Shown here: positions 41,800-52,125 of the stretch, piece by piece
Numbering within the stretch: position 1 is the stretch's first letter
Layout of the letters: every line of letters starts with the position of its first letter
The notes under the pieces: generated by a model
What the model saw: the letters and a program-made list of their open reading frames with translations, nothing else
What the model was told of the DNA's origin: nothing
The model's database searches: none
NCBI GenBank assembly: GCA_014529385.2
Contig: CM043971.1
Location: forward strand, 24,962,769 to 25,026,768
Length of the DNA stretch: 64,000 nt
Source: Adiantum capillus-veneris
Lineage: Eukaryota > Streptophyta > Polypodiopsida > Polypodiales > Pteridaceae
Direction: 5' to 3'
Program-made: the position numbers and the translations under genes

Positions 41800-42299
41800 G
41801 CCAACACCACCACACACAAAAAGATTGTGTAAAAACCTGATGACGTGGTAGCTGTGTGGACGTCCACGATTCACGCTGATGATGTGGTAGGCTGTTCTGA
41901 CTTCTGCAAATTGCGTTGGTAGGTGGGGACGTGGCAAAACGTATGGACAGCCCGCTAGCGCTAGATTTTGGGAGCCTAGGTACTTTTAGACCGGATGCTT
42001 TTCATTATGCTGCTTTTGGTTGGTCTGGGCGGCCTTTAAATACAACTTATAGGCCTCTTCTTTGGGATTCTTGCAAGAGCAGAAGCAGAGGAAGAGTGCC
42101 GGGCCATGTACTTAGTTGAAGCAATATAAAGAAATACCGAAAGGGGCGCTAGGGTTTTGGGCCAATGTTTTCTTGGGGTGGAACTCCGCCACTCTGCGTC
42201 TCATGTGTCGTGCATCTCTTTTTGTTTAGTTATTTTGAAGTGCTTAAAAGTTTGTCTCGTCTGCTCTTTTCCGGTGGCACATGGTGCCCTCCTGATATA
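41800..42299 (+). mobile_element. Family B 5' LTR (B2)
   Basis: Contains GGCGGCCTTTAAATACAAC (TATA-like), CTTCTTTGGGATTCTTGCAAG and ends CCTGATATA before the primer site. The left boundary is not certain. Related LTR pieces lie at 43485-43760, 50582-50910 (minus) and 53684-53963. Confidence 0.7.
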
Positions 42300-42300
42300 G

Positions 42301-42312
42301 TGGTATTAGAGC
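42301..42312 (+). promoter_or_regulatory. Family B primer-binding site, one mismatch
   Basis: TGGTATTAGAGC differs by C to T from the plant tRNA-Met primer site. Confidence 0.8.
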
Positions 42313-42559
42313 TCCTGTCGTGTGGTTTCCTCAAAGCGTACCAGTCCTACCTAGAACAGACAGAACATCACAATGTTTATGGATTTGGCAGAGTACCTAT
42401 AGTTTCTTCTTGAAGAGCTTCGCGACATATTTTCACGGAATCCACGATAGAATCTCCCGATGCTGCAGGTTTTCCAATAGTTTCTGAATTATATGTTACC
42501 CCCCTTCTAATGCCCCAGGTGGTACCTCCTCCTCCGACACTAGAAAGTATGAGAGCTTT

Positions 42560-43484
42560 GCACTGACAATCTTCCTAGCAGTTTGTTTCGATCAGATGAG
42601 TCTTCAAGAATATGGTGCAGTCGCCCAGTGCAACCGCCTTTGCCACCACCTCCTCCACCAGGGTACAGCGGTTGGCGCTTGTATGGATATCCTTATTATC
42701 CGTACCTGGGGTACGTGCCTAACCAGCCGAAGGATTTCAAAGATGGTGGCACGACAGTAAAAATTTTCACCTTTTCTGGGGTGAAAGATGAGAAGAAAGC
42801 ATTGTAATTCCTACAACAATTTGACAACATAAATGCTTTGGGGAACTATATGAAAGAATCCAAGATTTCTGGAGCAGCGGGATTTCTTAAAGATAATGCT
42901 ATGCAATGGTGGAGTTTAATTGCGACACAACCGCATGCTCCAAGGACATGGCAAGCTTTCAAGACTTCTCTCTTTGAAGTCCAAATCTTGTTAAAATGGG
43001 GCAACTTGAAAAGGCTTGCCATAGAGACCATGGAAGACCATAACCAAAGGTTTCTCGACGTCTACCTTATAGTTTCTTTCTTCAAGTTCATTCCCTTGGA
43101 GGACTTGTGTGAGCAATACGCCATTGGACTTCGATCACCATTACAGGAGTATTGTTTGTCCAAGCAAGTATCAACCATGCAAGAGCTTATGGACCATGCA
43201 ATCAGAATTCTCAACAACAATGAACCAATCCCTGGGAATCCCGTGAAAGTCAACCTCAACGGCCTCGTCTGACATAGCGTCAACGAGAAACCTTGTTACA
43301 AGAAGGCCACTGCTTTGAATGCTTTCAAATAGGGCATACCTCAACGACCTCGTATGACATAGCGTCAACGAGAAACCCTGCGACAAGAAGGCCGTTGCTT
43401 TGAATGCTTTCAAACAGGGCATACCTTCAATACATGTCCTCAAAGAGCCTTGACGTCTTCAGAGCAACCTTCGGCTCCAAGGGC
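42560..43484 (+). pseudogene. Family B gag (B2) with duplicated zinc-knuckle region
   Basis: A Pro-rich start (PPLPPPPPPG and so on) is followed by PKDFKDGGTTVKIFTFSG, a stop near 42805, GNYMKESKISGAAGFLKDN, AMQWWSLIATQPHAPRTWQA, SLFEVQILLKWGNLKRLA and ECFQTGHTF-type knuckle sequence: a retrotransposon gag domain with a CCHC knuckle (C-F-E-C-F-Q-T-G-H-T-F-N-T-C at about 43393-43440). An 85-bp segment covering the knuckle is tandemly duplicated (43254 and 43339). The gene joins directly to LTR sequence at about 43485, so protease and pol are absent. Confidence 0.8.
43254..43423 (+). repeat. 85-bp tandem duplication in B2 gag
   Basis: CCTCAACGGCCTCGTCTGAC at 43254 recurs as CCTCAACGACCTCGTATGAC at 43339, with the sequence between copied. 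Confidence 0.85.
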
Positions 43485-43760
43485 AGACTATACTGCTTTT
43501 GGATGGGTTGGGGGGCCTTTAAATACAACTTGTAGGCCTCTTCTCTTGCATTCTTGCAAGAGAGAAAGAGTATTAGGCTTGTACTGAGTTGAAGCAATAT
43601 AAAGAAATACGGAAAGAGGCGTCAGGGTTTGGGGCCATTGTTCTCTTGGGGTGAAACTCTGCCACTCCGCGTCTCATGTGTCGTGGATCTCTTTCTGCTA
43701 AGCTATTTTGAAGTGCTTAATTTTTTTTCTCATCTATTCTTTTCCGTTGGCATGCACAGA
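43485..43760 (+). mobile_element. Family B LTR, internal fragment
   Basis: GGGGGGCCTTTAAATACAAC, then AAGCAATATAAAGAAATACG, then CATTGTTCTCTTGGGGTG match B2 LTR 42028-42280. It lacks both LTR ends. It is probably the 3' LTR of B2 after deletion. Confidence 0.7.
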
Positions 43761-43820
43761 GTATTGGCGTACTAGGGTACTTGGTGTTTGTGCTACTTGG
43801 GATTCTTGGTACTTCGTAGT

Positions 43821-44201
43821 ACTTGTGTAACAGACTTGGACACTCCAAGTCAAGAATCAATCACAACCGCACCAAATAACCACTTCAAAACAATTCACAG
43901 ATCACAATAGATTTGCACTGGCCCAACGGAGTTCCGTGCCTAGAGATATTGGCCCCAAAGATTGGCGCTCCTTTCGGTATTTCTTTATGTATTAATCAGT
44001 TCAAAGTATAAGAGAGCGGTTAGGGTTTCACTCTCAGACTCTGCGTCCAGATGCTCTGCAGAGTGTGCCCAAAACCGCTTATTTAAAGTTTTACAAGGGA
44101 TGCCAAAAGCAGAGCCCCAAAAGCTTCCAAATCAAAAGCAAAGTGTTCTCTCTCTATCTCACACAAGCTCTCTTGAGTCTTGTAAAAATAAAAAGCAATG
44201 T

Positions 44202-44270
<69 letters not shown>

Positions 44271-44512
44271 TGCTATTGCGTAGAGAAAAAGCTGACGCCT
44301 TAAAGCTGAAAATCCAGCGCCGCAAATTCCGGAATATCCGTACTGCTGCGACATGGCATTTTTACCGCCCGAATTAGGGTTTCAGCCACATTTAGGGTTT
44401 CAGCCAGCAGTTAGGGTTAGAGTTTCTAGAGTTAGGGTTTTTGGCAGAAATTAGGGTTTGCAGGTTTTAGGGTTTCTTTAGAGTAGCCACATCATCACTT
44501 TGTGACAACTTG
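43821..44512 (-). mobile_element. Solo LTR of family C with target duplication
   Basis: The LTR occupies 43826-44507 on the minus strand (plus strand TGTAACAGAC...TTTGTGACA), flanked by ACTTG at 43821-43825 and 44508-44512. It has the TTAGGGTTT telo-box complements seen in the element C LTRs and an expanded (CT)n tract at 44205-44268. A single LTR with an intact duplication is the product of recombination between two LTRs. It sits next to the family A leader. Confidence 0.92.
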
Positions 44513-44830
44513 GGGTTCTTGGTATTTATTATTGCTTGCAATCTTTGTTGAAGAAGGCTTTTTTCTTACCCAAGCTCAACTCCTTCCTGTGAGTGCACCC
44601 GTTGGTGGCCTTGCACTCACACCAAGGTTGCTTTCTTCCACCTCACGTCGATTGGCCTGTCTCAATGTGCAAGGTCCACTCTCAGTGAGTGGAGAAGAGG
44701 AACAAGAGGAGGCTGGACAAGCCCTTCTTTTTGGGGTTACCTACCACACTTCAAAAGCACAGATTGGAGAGATCCACACACCCAAGTGGTCTTGGGTTAC
44801 ATGCAATCTCAAACAAGAAAAAATAAAATT
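44513..44830 (-). mobile_element. Family A leader fragment
   Basis: GAAGAAGGC...CTTACCCAAGCTCAACTCC, CACACCAAGGTTGC, TGGACAAGCCCTTCTTT and CAAGTGGTCTTGGGTTAC match the complement of the A1 leader (17100-17390). No coding part is present. Confidence 0.7.
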
Positions 44831-45150
44831 AAATGGTTTTTTTATTGCTTAATGGCCCTTAAAAGAGAGGGAGCGCCATCTCTTTTATGATTTTTTAAAC
44901 AAGTGGGATGTCCACTTATTAAGTGGGCAACCAGACATCATTAAAAATGATATGGACTTGTTCAAAACACATTTTAAAACTTGTGAGCTGAAAATTAATG
45001 CTTATAGAGCACTCCCCAGGCATCCCTTGATGCAACCTCGTGCACAGATGCAATGCAAACATAGACTCCCTAGCGGGAAAGTATCCGCTTTCCCGGAAAG
45101 CACTCAAAAACATCTTGTTTATTAGAGAATTGGAATTAAAGTGCAGAGAA
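44831..45150. other. Unassigned DNA
   Basis: AT-rich, with short inverted repeats (for example GTCCACTTATTAAGTGGGC); no gene recognised. Confidence 0.4.
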
Positions 45151-45290
45151 AACTGCGGATAAACTAGAATAATTTATCGATTGTGTAACATGGAGCATAT
45201 TCGAGCATGATAATTGCAAAGCAAGCATTAACTTAAATTCAAATCTCACATCACATACATGTGCTGAAATTGTGTGTGTGTGTGTGTGTG

Positions 45291-45335
<45 letters not shown>

Positions 45336-46402
45336 AGTTGAGGGTTGGACTTTTTAGAGGCAACTCCACCCCCCCGAAAGGACTTTGGATCAATATAATC
45401 TTTCTTCTTTAAAAGAGCTTTAGATCAATACAACTTGCTAGTCGCACTTCTAACTGCACAAATTGAAGATATGGAAGCTCTAAAATTTGACAGAGATTGC
45501 GATTAGGCACTCTCACTTAAAACACCTCGTTGAACTCAATCCCAAGGTCCTAAACACCTCACGGGTGATAGGATCTGTGGGGATTAAGCAAGAATCAGGT
45601 TGGAAAGAAGATATGTAAGCATTAAGGGGTAGTAACCTTTTTATAGTTAATTATGCATCAATTTGAGCAGCCATAGCTATGGAGACTTGAGTGGGAGAGA
45701 GAGAGAGAGAGAAGATGATGAGCCTTCAAAAGAGCATGGAGACCTTCTTTTTGATTGAGGATTGCATGGAGCTTCAAAAGCCAAGAAGACAAAAGCACCC
45801 CTACGCTTTTTACTGCAGTCTCGTATAAAAACAGTAAAAATAAACTCCCTTTTGTGGTTCTCAAATAAAAAAATTCTGAATATGAAAGTTGTTCATCTGA
45901 TCGTTTCCAGTAAGACTCATGGCACATTTTTTAAGAAACGCTTTCTTTTTAGAGTTATTTTAAAAATACTCACTCTAAGTTCTATAGAGACAGTTTTCTA
46001 TTTTAAGTACTCCTTTTACCTGCTTTTATACATGGGAGGCTTGTGGACCACATCCCTTATCTCCACATAGCTTTAGGTTGGTATGTGTGGATTATAACAC
46101 CTCGGCTCCCATTCCCTCCTTTTGGTTGGCCATACTATCGACTTTTAGAGGCTTTCGAGATTCGTTTCGGACTCACAAATATCCCGTTTTTATCCCATAA
46201 AATCTTGGTTGACTCCCTATCAAATTCCAATGGCGCTTTTGGAAAATACATTCAAATTTTGGAACTCTCTAATTCACGAATATATTCCTCTGTCCATTGC
46301 ACATAGTTGACCCTTCTACTATTTTGATTTTCTCACACTAGAATGACCAATTCTAGGGAGAGAAAATTCATTTAAATAAACCAAAAATGAAATTTAGTGA
46401 CA
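45151..46402 (-). mobile_element. Family E LTR, minus strand
   Basis: The right end is the plus-strand phrase TTTAGTGACA, so the LTR starts TGTCACTAAATTTC on the minus strand, preceded by a purine-rich stretch (CAAGGGTGGAGTAA). A diverged inverted copy lies at 56270-57550. The left end is approximate. It includes (TG)10 at 45271-45290 and (GA)n at 45296-45334. Confidence 0.6.
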
Positions 46403-46725
46403 TTACTCCACCCTTGAAATCACGGTCGTCCTTGAATATGCTTCTATTATAGCGAGGTATCTGTGGTCCATTGGCTTTTTTCTCAGGATCCACTTTTAGC
46501 ACATTGTACATCGTTCCAAAGTAGATGACCAATCTACTTGGCACTTGGGAGAAAATCTGCCCCAAGTATGTCTACCCAATTAGCACTAGCACATTTTCCC
46601 AGTAGATTGTAGGTCTACTTGGTACTCGGGAGAAACTCTGCCCACGAGTGCGTAACATCTGGTATGCATACATATTACATTTAAAAGAGCTTGAGACAAC
46701 AAATTTTAATAGAGAGAATTATTAT
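46403..46725 (-). mobile_element. Family E internal 3' end with 81-bp repeat
   Basis: Sense is minus; the sequence next to the LTR reads DDRDFKGG, resembling the last residues of gypsy pol before a polypurine tract. Two copies of an 81-bp unit (GTAGAT...CTACTTGGCACTTGGGAGAA) start at 46521 and 46602. Confidence 0.45.
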
Positions 46726-46730
46726 TCTTT
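46726..46730 (+). repeat. Element D1 target duplication, left copy
   Basis: TCTTT, repeated at 50110-50114 just after the end of the 3' LTR. Confidence 0.85.
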
Positions 46731-46873
46731 TGTCATGTCCGCATTGCAGTGGAGCCACGTGGACAAGCTGTTGCTACAGTTTAGCATGAGTCTTAGCTAG
46801 CTTAGGATCTAACGTGGCGTTTTGTGAGCCTCTAGGACATGCATGACCAGGTAGGTCATAGTTGCATACCCTC

Positions 46874-47269
46874 ACTTGCACCATAGTTACTCGGAACGGG
46901 AACGGGAGGGTCCGGAACTGGACGGGAATGGGGAGGAGGTGGGGGGGGGCCGGAACGGTCGACTAAAGTAAAGCTTGAATTACCTCCACATTTAGCTTAG
47001 TTCCAAAAAAAGTCCTAAACAATCCCAAATCTGCCCCCAGCCCAAATGTCCCCCAAACAGGCCCAAATTTGCCCCTTCCACCCTGCGTTCCGTTGTTCCA
47101 CCTCACTTTCTGCCCCGTTCCCCCCCATTTCGGAACACCGTTCTAGTTACAAGCCGTTCCGGAATGGCGTTTCGTTTGCGACTCCGTTTCGGGAACGGGA
47201 CTCATCCGGAACGCCGTTTCGGAACATTTGGGTTGCATTTCGCCCGCTCCGTGTTACACTGACTTGCAC
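46874..47269. mobile_element. hAT-like MITE, 380 bp, with 8-bp duplication
   Basis: The element occupies 46882-47261 and is flanked by ACTTGCAC at 46874-46881 and 47262-47269. It begins CATAGTTACTCGGAACGG and ends CCGTGTTACACTG, imperfect inverted ends (CATAGTTAC-CGGA against CAGTGTAACACGGA). Inside the ends are GGAACGG motifs in opposite orientations. The unoccupied site, CTCACTTGCACAGTATAG, is preserved in the D1 3' LTR at 48672-48689, with a single ACTTGCAC at 48674-48681. Confidence 0.92.
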
Positions 47270-47777
47270 AGTATAGTCGCTTAAGCATATAGGTGTCACT
47301 TAAGTCATTTGTTAATAATTGACTTTGATATGACATTTATAAAAAGTAGGTAGGGCAAATCGCAAAAGAACCTATATAAGTAACCCCTTGGCCCCCATTG
47401 GGAGCATCAATATGTCCCCCAAACAGCCCCAAATTTGCCCCTTCCACCCTGCGTTCTATTGTTCTGCCTCACTTTCCGCCCCGTTTCCCCCCATTCCGGA
47501 ACACCGTTCCGGTTACAAGCCGTTCCGGAACGGCGTTCCGTTCCTGACTCCGTTTCGGGAACGGGACTTGTCGGGAATGCCGTTTCGGAACGTTTGGGCT
47601 GCATTCCGCCCGTTCCTTGTTACACTGACTTGCACAATATAGTCACTTAAGCATATGGGCGTCACTTAAGTCATTTGTTAATAAGTGACTTTGATATGAC
47701 ATTTATAAAAAGTAGGTAGGGCAAATCGCAAAAGAACCTATATAAGTAACCCCTTGGCCCCCATTGGGAGCATTAGC
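47046..47777 (+). repeat. 366-bp tandem duplication
   Basis: ATGTCCCCCAAACAG at 47046 recurs at 47412, and GGAGCAT at 47401 recurs at 47767, so the unit is 366 bp. It contains the right 216 bp of the MITE plus about 150 bp of LTR and therefore arose after the MITE insertion. Confidence 0.9.
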
Positions 47778-48168
47778 ATATTAGAAGATCAGTACCTAGT
47801 ACCCAACAATACCCTCTAGCATTTTCCCTCAACATCCATAAACATTTCCATCTTCAGCATCAGCAGATCAACCCTAGAGTTTTTGCATCAAATCAGCCCG
47901 CGTTTTTGCATTAGATCAGCCACACGTTTTTGCATCAGATGAGCCAGCGTTTTTGCATCAAATCAATCAGTGTTCTTGCACCAAATCAATCTTAGCGTTT
48001 TTGCATCAGCATCATTATCTAGCATTTTTGTAGATCATCAACATGGAGAACTCAGTATTCAGCATTTAGCCATTGTATCAACATTTGTGCAAGTAATTAA
48101 AGCAAGTACTTGCTCTGTCAACAAAGGAAGAGGGCCCTTTAGGTGGTTGGGACCGGGCGTGCGGTGTC

Positions 48169-48215
<47 letters not shown>

Positions 48216-48290
48216 CTCATTGTGTTCAGTTCTCTCAAGTGAAGTTAAGCAACCTAGTGTTCATCTTCACTTGCAATATTTTCACGACAG

Positions 48291-48527
48291 GACTATTCGG
48301 GTGGTAGTACTTGCTGGCAAGGCATAGGTAGCATAAAGGCTGATATTCTACTACAATAGTAAGGCTACCTAGTAACTCGGCTTGATCACAACAGTACCCA
48401 CATCCACAATATTTGTAACTTTGGAGGAGTTCTCATCGGTCTATGCATCAAAAGCATTCAACATCAGAAGTACAAAAAGCATCCACAAGAAGTTCTACAA
48501 TCGTGCCTCACCTTTAACAGGGGGGGA
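48291..48527 (+). other. Element D1 residual internal region and polypurine tract
   Basis: About 235 bp with no gag or pol, ending AACAGGGGGGGA before the 3' LTR. TACAAAAAGCATCCACAAG at 48470 is shared with the D2 copy at 51192. D1 is a deletion derivative or a TRIM-like non-autonomous element. Confidence 0.7.
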
Positions 48528-50109
48528 TGTCATGTGGGCCTTGCCTTGGAGCCACGTGGACAAGCGACTGCTATAGTTAAGCATGAGTCGTAGCTAGCTT
48601 AGGATCTAGGCTTACATTTTGTGAGCCTCTAGAAGGACGTGCATGATCAAGCAGGTCATAGTTGCATACCCTCACTTGCACAGTATAGTCACTTAAGCAT
48701 ATAGGCATATGAAATGTCACTTAAGTCATCTGTTAATAAGTGACTTCGACATGATTATAAAAAGGTGGGGCAAATCGCGAAAGAACCTGTATAAGGAACC
48801 CCTTGGTCCCCATTGGGGGCATCAAAAGATCAGTACCTAGTACCCAATACCGAGCAGTACCCTAGCGTTTTCCCCTCAACATCTATCAATGTTTCCATCG
48901 CTAGCACCTTCAACATCAGCAGATCAAACCCAGCGTTTTCGCATCAGATCAGCCAATGATTTTGCATCAGATTAGCCGCATTTTTTGTCACATGCACATC
49001 TTACCCTATGTGTACGTGGACAAGCTACTTCATGACATGGGTTCAATTCAGTTCAGTCAGCCTAGCTTAGGAAGTGTTCTGGCACTTTTGTGAGTCTGTT
49101 CGCAGACCATGCATGTCCAGGCGCTTAGAGCAGATGCATATCCTCTGGTTGCACACAGCATGATCATCAGATTTCCATCAGAACCCATCAGGAGCATTTT
49201 TACAATTCATAGACCTATTTTCCCTATTTTAGCCAATTTTCACTTATTATTTTCAAGTGACTTTTGTTGGGAAACTGGGTACGGCAATTTTACCAAAGCA
49301 AGTACATAAGAAACCTAGCGCTAGCACTTTCTGGCAGAAGAGCTAGCAGGGACCAGACATCCAATAGGCACCTTCTCAGCAAGACCCCCCCCCCCCGACA
49401 TGTCAACCTAGCGTTTTTGCAAGAGCAAGGCCTAGTGTTTTTCAGCCATCATCAGCCTTGGCGTTTTTGCATTGCAGATCAGCCCCGACATTAACACTCA
49501 GATCCATAGCGTTTTTGCAGCAAGGCAATATTCAGCCTTGGAGGAGGGTTTTGACAACATTTTGGTGTCATATTCTTCTCTCTCTATCTCTCAGTCTCAA
49601 CACCTTCATTCAAAGTGTTCACCACTTTGTTTGTGTCCATTGCACTCTCTCACTAAAGGAACGGAAGGCTCTCCCTTCCGTAAGTAAAAGGAACCTTGAG
49701 CACAGTTCGGAGCACTCATCTTGAGCAAAGTTCAACATTCACTTTCACTGCACCTTACATTTTCACATGAGATCAGCCAACGTTTTTGCACCAGGTCAGT
49801 CCTAACATTTTTGCTTCAGTATCATTATCTAGCGTTTTGCGGATCATCGGCATGGAGCACTCAATATTTAGTATTTAGCCATTGTATCAGCATTTGTGTA
49901 AGTAATTAAAGCAAGTACTTGCTCTGTTATCAGAGCAAGGGGGCCTTTGAGGGAGGTTGGGACCCGACATGCGGTGTCTTGTCTCTTTTCTCTCTCTTTG
50001 CTTCTCTGTTCATTGTGTTCAGTTTAGTTCTCTCAAGTAAAGTAACCTTGTGTTTGTGCAAAGTACTAGATCCGAGCTAAATCCTTAAACCCTTCCGTTG
50101 CACTTGACA
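48528..50109 (+). mobile_element. Element D1 3' LTR, interrupted by a solo A LTR
   Basis: TGTCATGTGGGCC...at 48528 to TTGCACTTGACA at 50109, with the insertion at 48986-49759. It retains the MITE empty site. It is followed by the target duplication TCTTT. The minisatellite units continue on both sides of the inserted LTR. Confidence 0.88.
48986..49759 (+). mobile_element. Solo LTR of family A inside the D1 3' LTR
   Basis: TGTCACATGCACATC...CACCTTACA with both ends, flanked by TTTTT and TTTTC (near-perfect 5-bp duplication in a T run). It includes CCTTCCGTAAGTAAAAGG near the end and a C run at 49386-49396. Confidence 0.85.
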
Positions 50110-50114
50110 TCTTT

Positions 50115-50563
50115 ATTGTATTTTCATTGTATACATCGATATAAAAACATTTCCTGCTCCCAACTGCTTCTAGTATTACTTGTTGTTTGCAAAAACACCC
50201 AAAGCATAATTTTCACCCATGCTGCAAAAACCCTAATTTGTTGTTGAAAACCCTTATTTTTCAAAACTATCCAAATTCTCAACCGTTGAAGATATTTTTA
50301 GATATCTATGCAACACAAAAAAGCATCCGAAAAGCATGTTTTTTGTGCTTTTTAGGGCAAAAACAAACTCCTCCTTCTTCATCTCCTTCTTCTCTTGATG
50401 TTTCTTCTTCATTCAACTCCATAGCTTCTATCTCTAGGTTCATGTAGGTCCGGATTTCTCTCTCGAGAAAAGGGAAAAAAAATTATGTAAAATCTCGAAG
50501 GGCCATCTTGCTTTGTTTCCTCTTAAGAGGACTGGCATGCTTTTAAAAAAGCACGCGGTTGGA
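50115..50563. other. Unassigned DNA
   Basis: AT-rich with no motif recognised. An 86-codon frame at 50187-50447 is Ser/Phe-rich and unconvincing. Confidence 0.45.
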
Positions 50564-50910
50564 GCTTTGATACCACAATAATGGGATGGGCACCACGTTC
50601 CAATAGAAAAGAACAGACTTTAAGCACTTCTAAACAATTGAATTGAAAAGAGAGAGAGACCTTACACAAGACACGGAGTGGCGTAGTTCCACCCCCAGAG
50701 TGCACTGGCCCCTCTCCCGCGGGTAGAATGCCCGAGAGGGAGCCCTTAGTACACATTGAAAGTCCCTTGGCCAAAATCAAAAGCATCTCACTTAAAAGGC
50801 ATTGAAGTTAAAAGCTCGTGGCCCAAAAGCTAGTGCTCAGGTGGGCTGTCCGTACATGTTCAACACTTTCGCAATTCGCGGGCCGTCCATACAACATGCC
50901 ACGTCATCAT
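50564..50910 (-). mobile_element. Family B-type LTR with primer site, minus strand
   Basis: GCTTTGATACCA at 50564-50575 is a one-mismatch complement of the primer site. The LTR to its right (from about 50582) shares the CACTTCTAAACAATTGAA, GGAGTGGCGTAGTTCCACCC and AAGTCCCTTGG order with the complement of family B LTRs. The far end is approximate. Confidence 0.6.
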
Positions 50911-51180
50911 GTCTTCATGCAATTTCTGAGTGTGTGTGTAGTTTCTTGCTTCACTTAGGTTTTAGGCCCTTCGGCCAATGTTCTACAAGCCGGTAGGGTT
51001 AGGATTTCAAAGTCCTAACCCCTTTTGTCTTTAGGCCACTCGGCAAGAACCTATAAGTTGGTCAGTCCTTCTTTTGCTTTTGTTAGGGTTTAGGCCTTTC
51101 AGCCATGATCTGTAAGTTGGCTAGGGTTAGGCTCAAGGAGTCTCAACCCTCTGGGTCTTGAGTGGCTTGACACATCAGTA
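50911..51180. other. Unassigned DNA with repeated phrase
   Basis: A phrase like TTTAGGCC...TCGGCCAATG/CGGCAAGAAC...AAGTTGG occurs about three times (50958, 51033, 51080) with GGTTAGG, a degenerate repeat of roughly 70 bp. No gene. Confidence 0.45.
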
Positions 51181-51839
51181 GATTGTGACATACAAAAAGC
51201 ATCCACAAGAAGTTTGGCAGTTGTGTCTCACCTTTAACAAGGGGGATGCCACGTCAACATTGCACTTGAGCCACATGGACAAGCTATTGCTACAGATTAG
51301 CGTTAGTGTTAGTTAGGCATTTAGTCTCGCACCTTCATGAGCCTCTCTGAGGTCAATAGTTGCATACCCTCTCATGCATAGTATATTCTTAAAGTCACTT
51401 AGGCATATAGGCATGTGAACAGTTTCTAAGTCACTAAGGATATTTATTAATAAGTGACATCCCAACATTTATGAAGTTGTGTGCTCTCTCCTACTGCTAA
51501 ACCCAGAAGAGCTATAAAGGAGTGCCTTGGTCGTCTCTTAGGGCATAAAAAAAGACTCCAAAACTAGTATCCCTTGTGGGGACAGTGAGTACTCGTAGTA
51601 CCCAGTACCATCAAGCACCAACATTTTCAACATATTGCATCATATCCAGCCTCAACATTAGATCAGCCCTAGCGTTTTTACATCTGATCGGCCCTAGCAT
51701 TTTTGCAGTTCCTCAGCATATAGCATAGCATTCAATATTTAGCCATTGTATCAACATTGTGCAAGTAATCTAAAGCAAGCACTTGCTCTGGCAAGAGAGC
51801 AAGGGGGCGCTTGAGGGTGGTTGGGGCCCGACATCCGGT

Positions 51840-51910
<71 letters not shown>

Positions 51911-51915
51911 CTCTC
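51181..51915 (+). mobile_element. Element D2: polypurine tract and 3' LTR, first part
   Basis: ACATACAAAAAGCATCCAC and AACAAGGGGGA lead to an LTR start TGCCACGTCAACATTGC at 51247 (TGTC changed to TGCC). It matches D1 LTRs through GTGGTTGGGGCCCGACATCC into a (CT)n tract (51845-51914). It is interrupted there; the LTR end is found at 53491-53683. Confidence 0.7.
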
Positions 51916-52090
51916 ATATATATATATATATATATATTCTTGTATAATTTTTTTTTAAAACAAACTAATTTCTCCAGGATCATTTGGCTTTGGCTTAAAA
52001 GTATACCCTTTGGATGACTAGACCCTGTTGGGCAATATGATCATACTAGAAAAAGAAGCTAACCTATCCTAGGTTAAACTAGGGCATCAA

Positions 52091-52125
<35 letters not shown>

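Larger units (their letters stand above)
46731..48290 (+). mobile_element. Element D1 5' LTR, enlarged by a MITE and a tandem duplication
   Basis: Starts TGTCATGTCCGCATTGC. Without the 380-bp MITE and the 366-bp duplication it would be about 800 bp, like the 3' LTR. It has AGCGTTTTTGCATCA minisatellite units (about 47875-48010) and a (CT)n tract at 48174-48212. Its last 60 or so bases and the primer site are missing. Confidence 0.8.

Noticed and set aside
47046-47642. Open frames rich in Pro, Ser and Phe repeated twice
   Set aside because: They are the MITE motif array and its tandem copy, not protein-coding.
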